A program made the translations under genes and the position numbers. Below the pieces are notes generated by a model that was given only the letters and a program-made list of their open reading frames with translations, had not been told where the DNA came from and did not search any database. Of a DNA stretch of 9,041 bases, positions 7,361-9,041 are shown in pieces; within the stretch, counting starts at the first letter, position 1, and the number at the start of each line of letters is the position of its first letter. This stretch comes from Candidatus Aenigmatarchaeota archaeon (GTDB lineage Archaea; Aenigmatarchaeota; Aenigmatarchaeia; GW2011-AR5), in contig JAGVVX010000048.1 in the NCBI GenBank assembly GCA_018304565.1, forward strand, positions 1 to 9,041, in the 5' to 3' direction.

Positions 7361-7390
7361 GCGCAATTGCTAAATATAAAACCGAGCAGA

Positions 7391-8563
7391 ATGAAAGAGT
7401 TTGTAACAAGCGAGAGTGTAACAGAAGGCCACCCTGATAAAATATGCGACCAAATCAGCGACGCAATCCTTGACGAACTTTACAAGCAGGATCCTTATTC
7501 TCGTGTAGCTGTAGAGTCGTTGACAACAACAGGTCTTGTTGTTGTTGCTGGAGAAGTGACCACAAAAGGCTTTGTCGACGTGCAAAGAATAGTGAGGCAA
7601 ACACTGAAAGAAATAGGCTATACGGATCCAACATACGGAATAGACTGCAATGACGCAGGCGTTCTAGTTTCAATTCATGAGCAATCGCCCGACATAGCTA
7701 CGGGGGTTGATGAAAAAGAAGGAAAAGAACAAGGCGCAGGCGATCAGGGAATGATGTACGGGTTTGCAACCAATGAGACGAAGGAGCTGATGCCGCTGCC
7801 CATCATACTTGCCCACAAGCTTGCTCGCCGCCTGGCAGAGGTCAGGAAATCGGGAATAGTCGATTATATCGGTCCAGACGGCAAGTCGCAGGTCACTGTC
7901 GAATACAGCAACGGAAAGCCCCAGAGAGTGGACACGGTTGTTATTTCTACACAGCACAAGGAACACGTCGAGATCGAAACAATCAGGAGCGACATGATCG
8001 AAAAAGTGATAAAGCCTATATGCGGAGATTACATAGATGCAAATACCAAGTTTTTTGTGAATCCTACGGGAAAATTCGTGATCGGCGGGCCCGAGGGCGA
8101 CACAGGACTGACAGGCAGGAAGATCATAGTTGACACTTATGGCGGCGTAGGCCGCCACGGCGGCGGCTGTTTTTCAGGAAAAGATCCGACAAAGGTCGAC
8201 AGAAGCGGTGCTTACGCTGCACGCTATGTTGCAAAGAATATTGTAGCAGCAGGCCTTGCCGACAAATGCGAGGTCCAGATATCATACGCCATTGGAGTTG
8301 CCCAGCCAATTTCGGTGAATGTCGACTGCTTTGGCACAAACAAAATACCTGAAGATAATATATCGGAGATAGTGAGAAAGCATTTTGACCTGAGACCAAA
8401 GGGCATAATAGACACGCTGCAGCTGAGGAGGCCCATATACCAGAAGACGGCCGCTTACGGCCACTTCGGACGCGAGGAAGACACCTTCTCCTGGGAAAAA
8501 ACGGACAAAGCAGAAGCATTGGGAAAGGAAGCAGAGCTTATTCTAAAAGCTAAAGTTTATTGA
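7391..8563 (+). CDS. metK: S-adenosylmethionine synthetase, bacterial-type MetK
   Basis: Makes S-adenosylmethionine from ATP and methionine in the cytoplasm. At 390 residues it is close to the usual bacterial length (E. coli about 384). ATG 7391 gives MKEFVTSESVTEGHPDK, the standard N-terminus with the catalytic His of GHPDK; a TTG at 7367 would add eight unrelated residues. Other signatures: SPDIATGVD, GAGDQGMMYGFATNET, PLPIILAHKLA, FVIGGPEGDTGLTGRKI, VDTYGG, the phosphate-binding loop GGGCFSGKDPTKVDRS, AYAARYVAKNIVAAGLA and SYAIGVAQP. All core motifs are intact. The usual loop form is GGAFSGKDPTKVDRSAAY; here it reads GGCFSGKDPTKVDRSGAY, a mild variation. Archaea normally use a quite different AdoMet synthetase family, so this gene was probably acquired from bacteria at some time. 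It is divergent from the HTH-CBS regulator and convergent with the pilin-like gene. Confidence 0.98.
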   Translation: MKEFVTSESVTEGHPDKICDQISDAILDELYKQDPYSRVAVESLTTTGLVVVAGEVTTKGFVDVQRIVRQTLKEIGYTDPTYGIDCNDAGVLVSIHEQSPDIATGVDEKEGKEQGAGDQGMMYGFATNETKELMPLPIILAHKLARRLAEVRKSGIVDYIGPDGKSQVTVEYSNGKPQRVDTVVISTQHKEHVEIETIRSDMIEKVIKPICGDYIDANTKFFVNPTGKFVIGGPEGDTGLTGRKIIVDTYGGVGRHGGGCFSGKDPTKVDRSGAYAARYVAKNIVAAGLADKCEVQISYAIGVAQPISVNVDCFGTNKIPEDNISEIVRKHFDLRPKGIIDTLQLRRPIYQKTAAYGHFGREEDTFSWEKTDKAEALGKEAELILKAKVY

Positions 8564-8569
8564 TCAATT

Positions 8570-8605
8570 GGGTAAAGGAAATAAAATAATCTAATAATCC
8601 ATTAG
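8570..8605 (-). terminator. Possible terminator of the pilin-like gene
   Basis: Just past the restored pilin stop (TAA at 8604-8602) the minus strand forms a weak 5-bp hairpin, CTAAT-GGATT-ATTAG. It is followed by the T-rich run ATTATTTTATTTCC. Archaeal terminators often need only a T-rich stretch. The plus strand here has no T-run, so no clear terminator for metK is seen. Confidence 0.3.
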
Positions 8606-8735
8606 CTGCAGATATTGATATCCCCGCCGCCAGGAACAGAAACCCTTAGCCTCTGCGTTGCGTTGCACTGAACAGCAGGCGGCGAACAAGTGACTACGGA
8701 ACCCGGCGCTATGCTTGCAGGGCATCCCAGAGAAC
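8602..8735 (-). pseudogene. Out-of-frame C-terminal end of the pilin-like gene
   Basis: Skipping one 35-bp copy joins GSLGCPA to SIAPGSVVTCSPPAVQ, CNATQRLRVSVPGGG and DINICS, ending at a TAA (8604-8602). Its cysteines (SLGCP, VTCS, QCNA, NICS) and VPGGG motif look like an ordinary pilin C-terminus, so the single-copy form is probably ancestral. Whether the break is real, variable in the population or an assembly artefact is undecided. Confidence 0.7.
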
Positions 8736-8785
8736 CTACCACTCTTCCATTGCAGGGCATCCCAGAGAACCTACCACTCTTCCAT
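8716..8785. repeat. 35-bp perfect tandem duplication inside the pilin-like gene
   Basis: Positions 8716-8750 are repeated exactly at 8751-8785; the identity extends one base to the left (8715 matches 8750). Since 35 is not a multiple of three, the duplication shifts the minus-strand frame and creates the stop at 8736. Collapsing it to one copy restores an open frame to 8602. Confidence 0.95.
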
Positions 8786-9041
8786 CTTCAATGTAAAATG
8801 CCAGTTCACCGCTGTTAATTATGACATCCCCCGTGTTTCTCAAGTCAATACGTGTTGTTGCTGTCGGAATTACCCCAGAAACCTTCGCATTCTCTATCCT
8901 TACAGACTTTGTTGCCAGAAGCTTGCCTGTCTGGTTTTCAATGCCGGTCGCTGCGGTTGTCGCAATCCGGGTGAACCACGTGAATGCAAAAGCAACAAGG
9001 GATACAGTTATCAGAAGCAAAAGAATGACTGCAATTACGGG
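8736..9041 (-). CDS. Archaellin/type IV pilin-like protein, 5' end outside the window, truncated by a duplication
   Basis: Enters from the right edge with PVIAVILLLLITVSLVAFAF. This is the hydrophobic helix that follows the class III signal-peptide cleavage site in archaeal pilins and archaellins (commonly ISPVIAVILL...). The charged leader and start codon are outside the window. After the helix comes TRIATTAATGIENQTG, then a beta-rich, small-residue region (SVRIENAKVSG, TRIDLRNTGDVIINSGEL, FYIEDGRVVGSLGCP). That pattern is typical of small archaeal pilin-like or flagellin-like proteins whose helices form filaments through a type IV pilus assembly system. The frame ends at 8736 in AMEEW, produced by the second copy of a 35-bp tandem duplication. 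The specific pilus system cannot be named because no assembly genes are in the window. Confidence 0.8.
   Translation of the reverse strand, partial: PVIAVILLLLITVSLVAFAFTWFTRIATTAATGIENQTGKLLATKSVRIENAKVSGVIPTATTRIDLRNTGDVIINSGELAFYIEDGRVVGSLGCPAMEEW

Noticed and set aside
7302..7409. Extended N-terminus of the HTH-CBS protein
   Set aside because: The extension crosses the divergent promoter and metK start and is unrelated to the HTH family; ATG 7301 has a ribosome-binding match.
7523..7545. 9-bp inverted repeat ACAACAACA / TGTTGTTGT within metK
   Set aside because: It is explained by Thr-Thr and Val-Val-Val codons in a conserved protein segment, and is unlikely to be a separate element.
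7670..8519. Minus-strand open frames opposite metK
   Set aside because: metK is unmistakable on the plus strand; the antisense products are rich in Cys, Ser and Arg without recognisable domains.
1..9041. tRNA, rRNA or riboswitch genes
   Set aside because: I saw no tRNA-like cloverleaf, rRNA sequence or recognisable SAM riboswitch; the metK leader is too short for one.

Overview
The window looks archaeal. It carries an Lhr-type helicase in an overlapping pair with a COG1407 metallophosphoesterase, an archaeal HTH-CBS regulator, a class III (archaellin/type IV pilin-like) N-terminus at the right edge, and AT-rich TATA-type promoters. Gene packing is tight, with ATGA overlap and gaps of 24-70 bp. 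A compact uncultivated lineage, possibly DPANN-like, is my guess; the sequence alone does not settle the phylum. One gene, metK, is of the bacterial family rather than the usual archaeal AdoMet synthetase family.

Layout. Positions 1-4433 (minus strand) form a nucleic-acid repair/processing block, transcribed in the order metallophosphoesterase (PdeM-like), Lhr helicase, PolX-type DNA polymerase; PolX runs off the left edge. The first two genes overlap by 4 bp. PolX follows after about 70 bp and is odd in two ways. A 108-bp in-frame insert made of four tandem perfect hairpins sits in its N-terminal 8-kDa domain, and a 4-bp tandem duplication splits its frame just before the palm domain. Positions 4458-6719 (minus) encode a 753-residue secreted protein with a lamin-tail domain, CARDB-like repeats, a Gly/Ser linker and a hydrophobic C-terminus.

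Positions 6750-7301 (minus) encode an XRE-type HTH protein with two CBS domains. It is divergent from metK (7391-8563, plus). The roughly 90-bp gap between them holds a TATA-like element readable in both directions and an inverted repeat that could be an operator. Some CBS domains bind S-adenosylmethionine, so a SAM-sensing regulator of SAM synthesis is an attractive hypothesis. Convergent to metK is a pilin-like gene (to 9041, minus) that enters from the right edge. Its reading frame is broken by a 35-bp tandem duplication; removing one copy restores a longer protein ending at 8602.

The two strongest items for follow-up are the hairpin array inside polX, where neighbouring units differ by a compensatory base-pair change, and the CBS-regulator/metK divergent pair.
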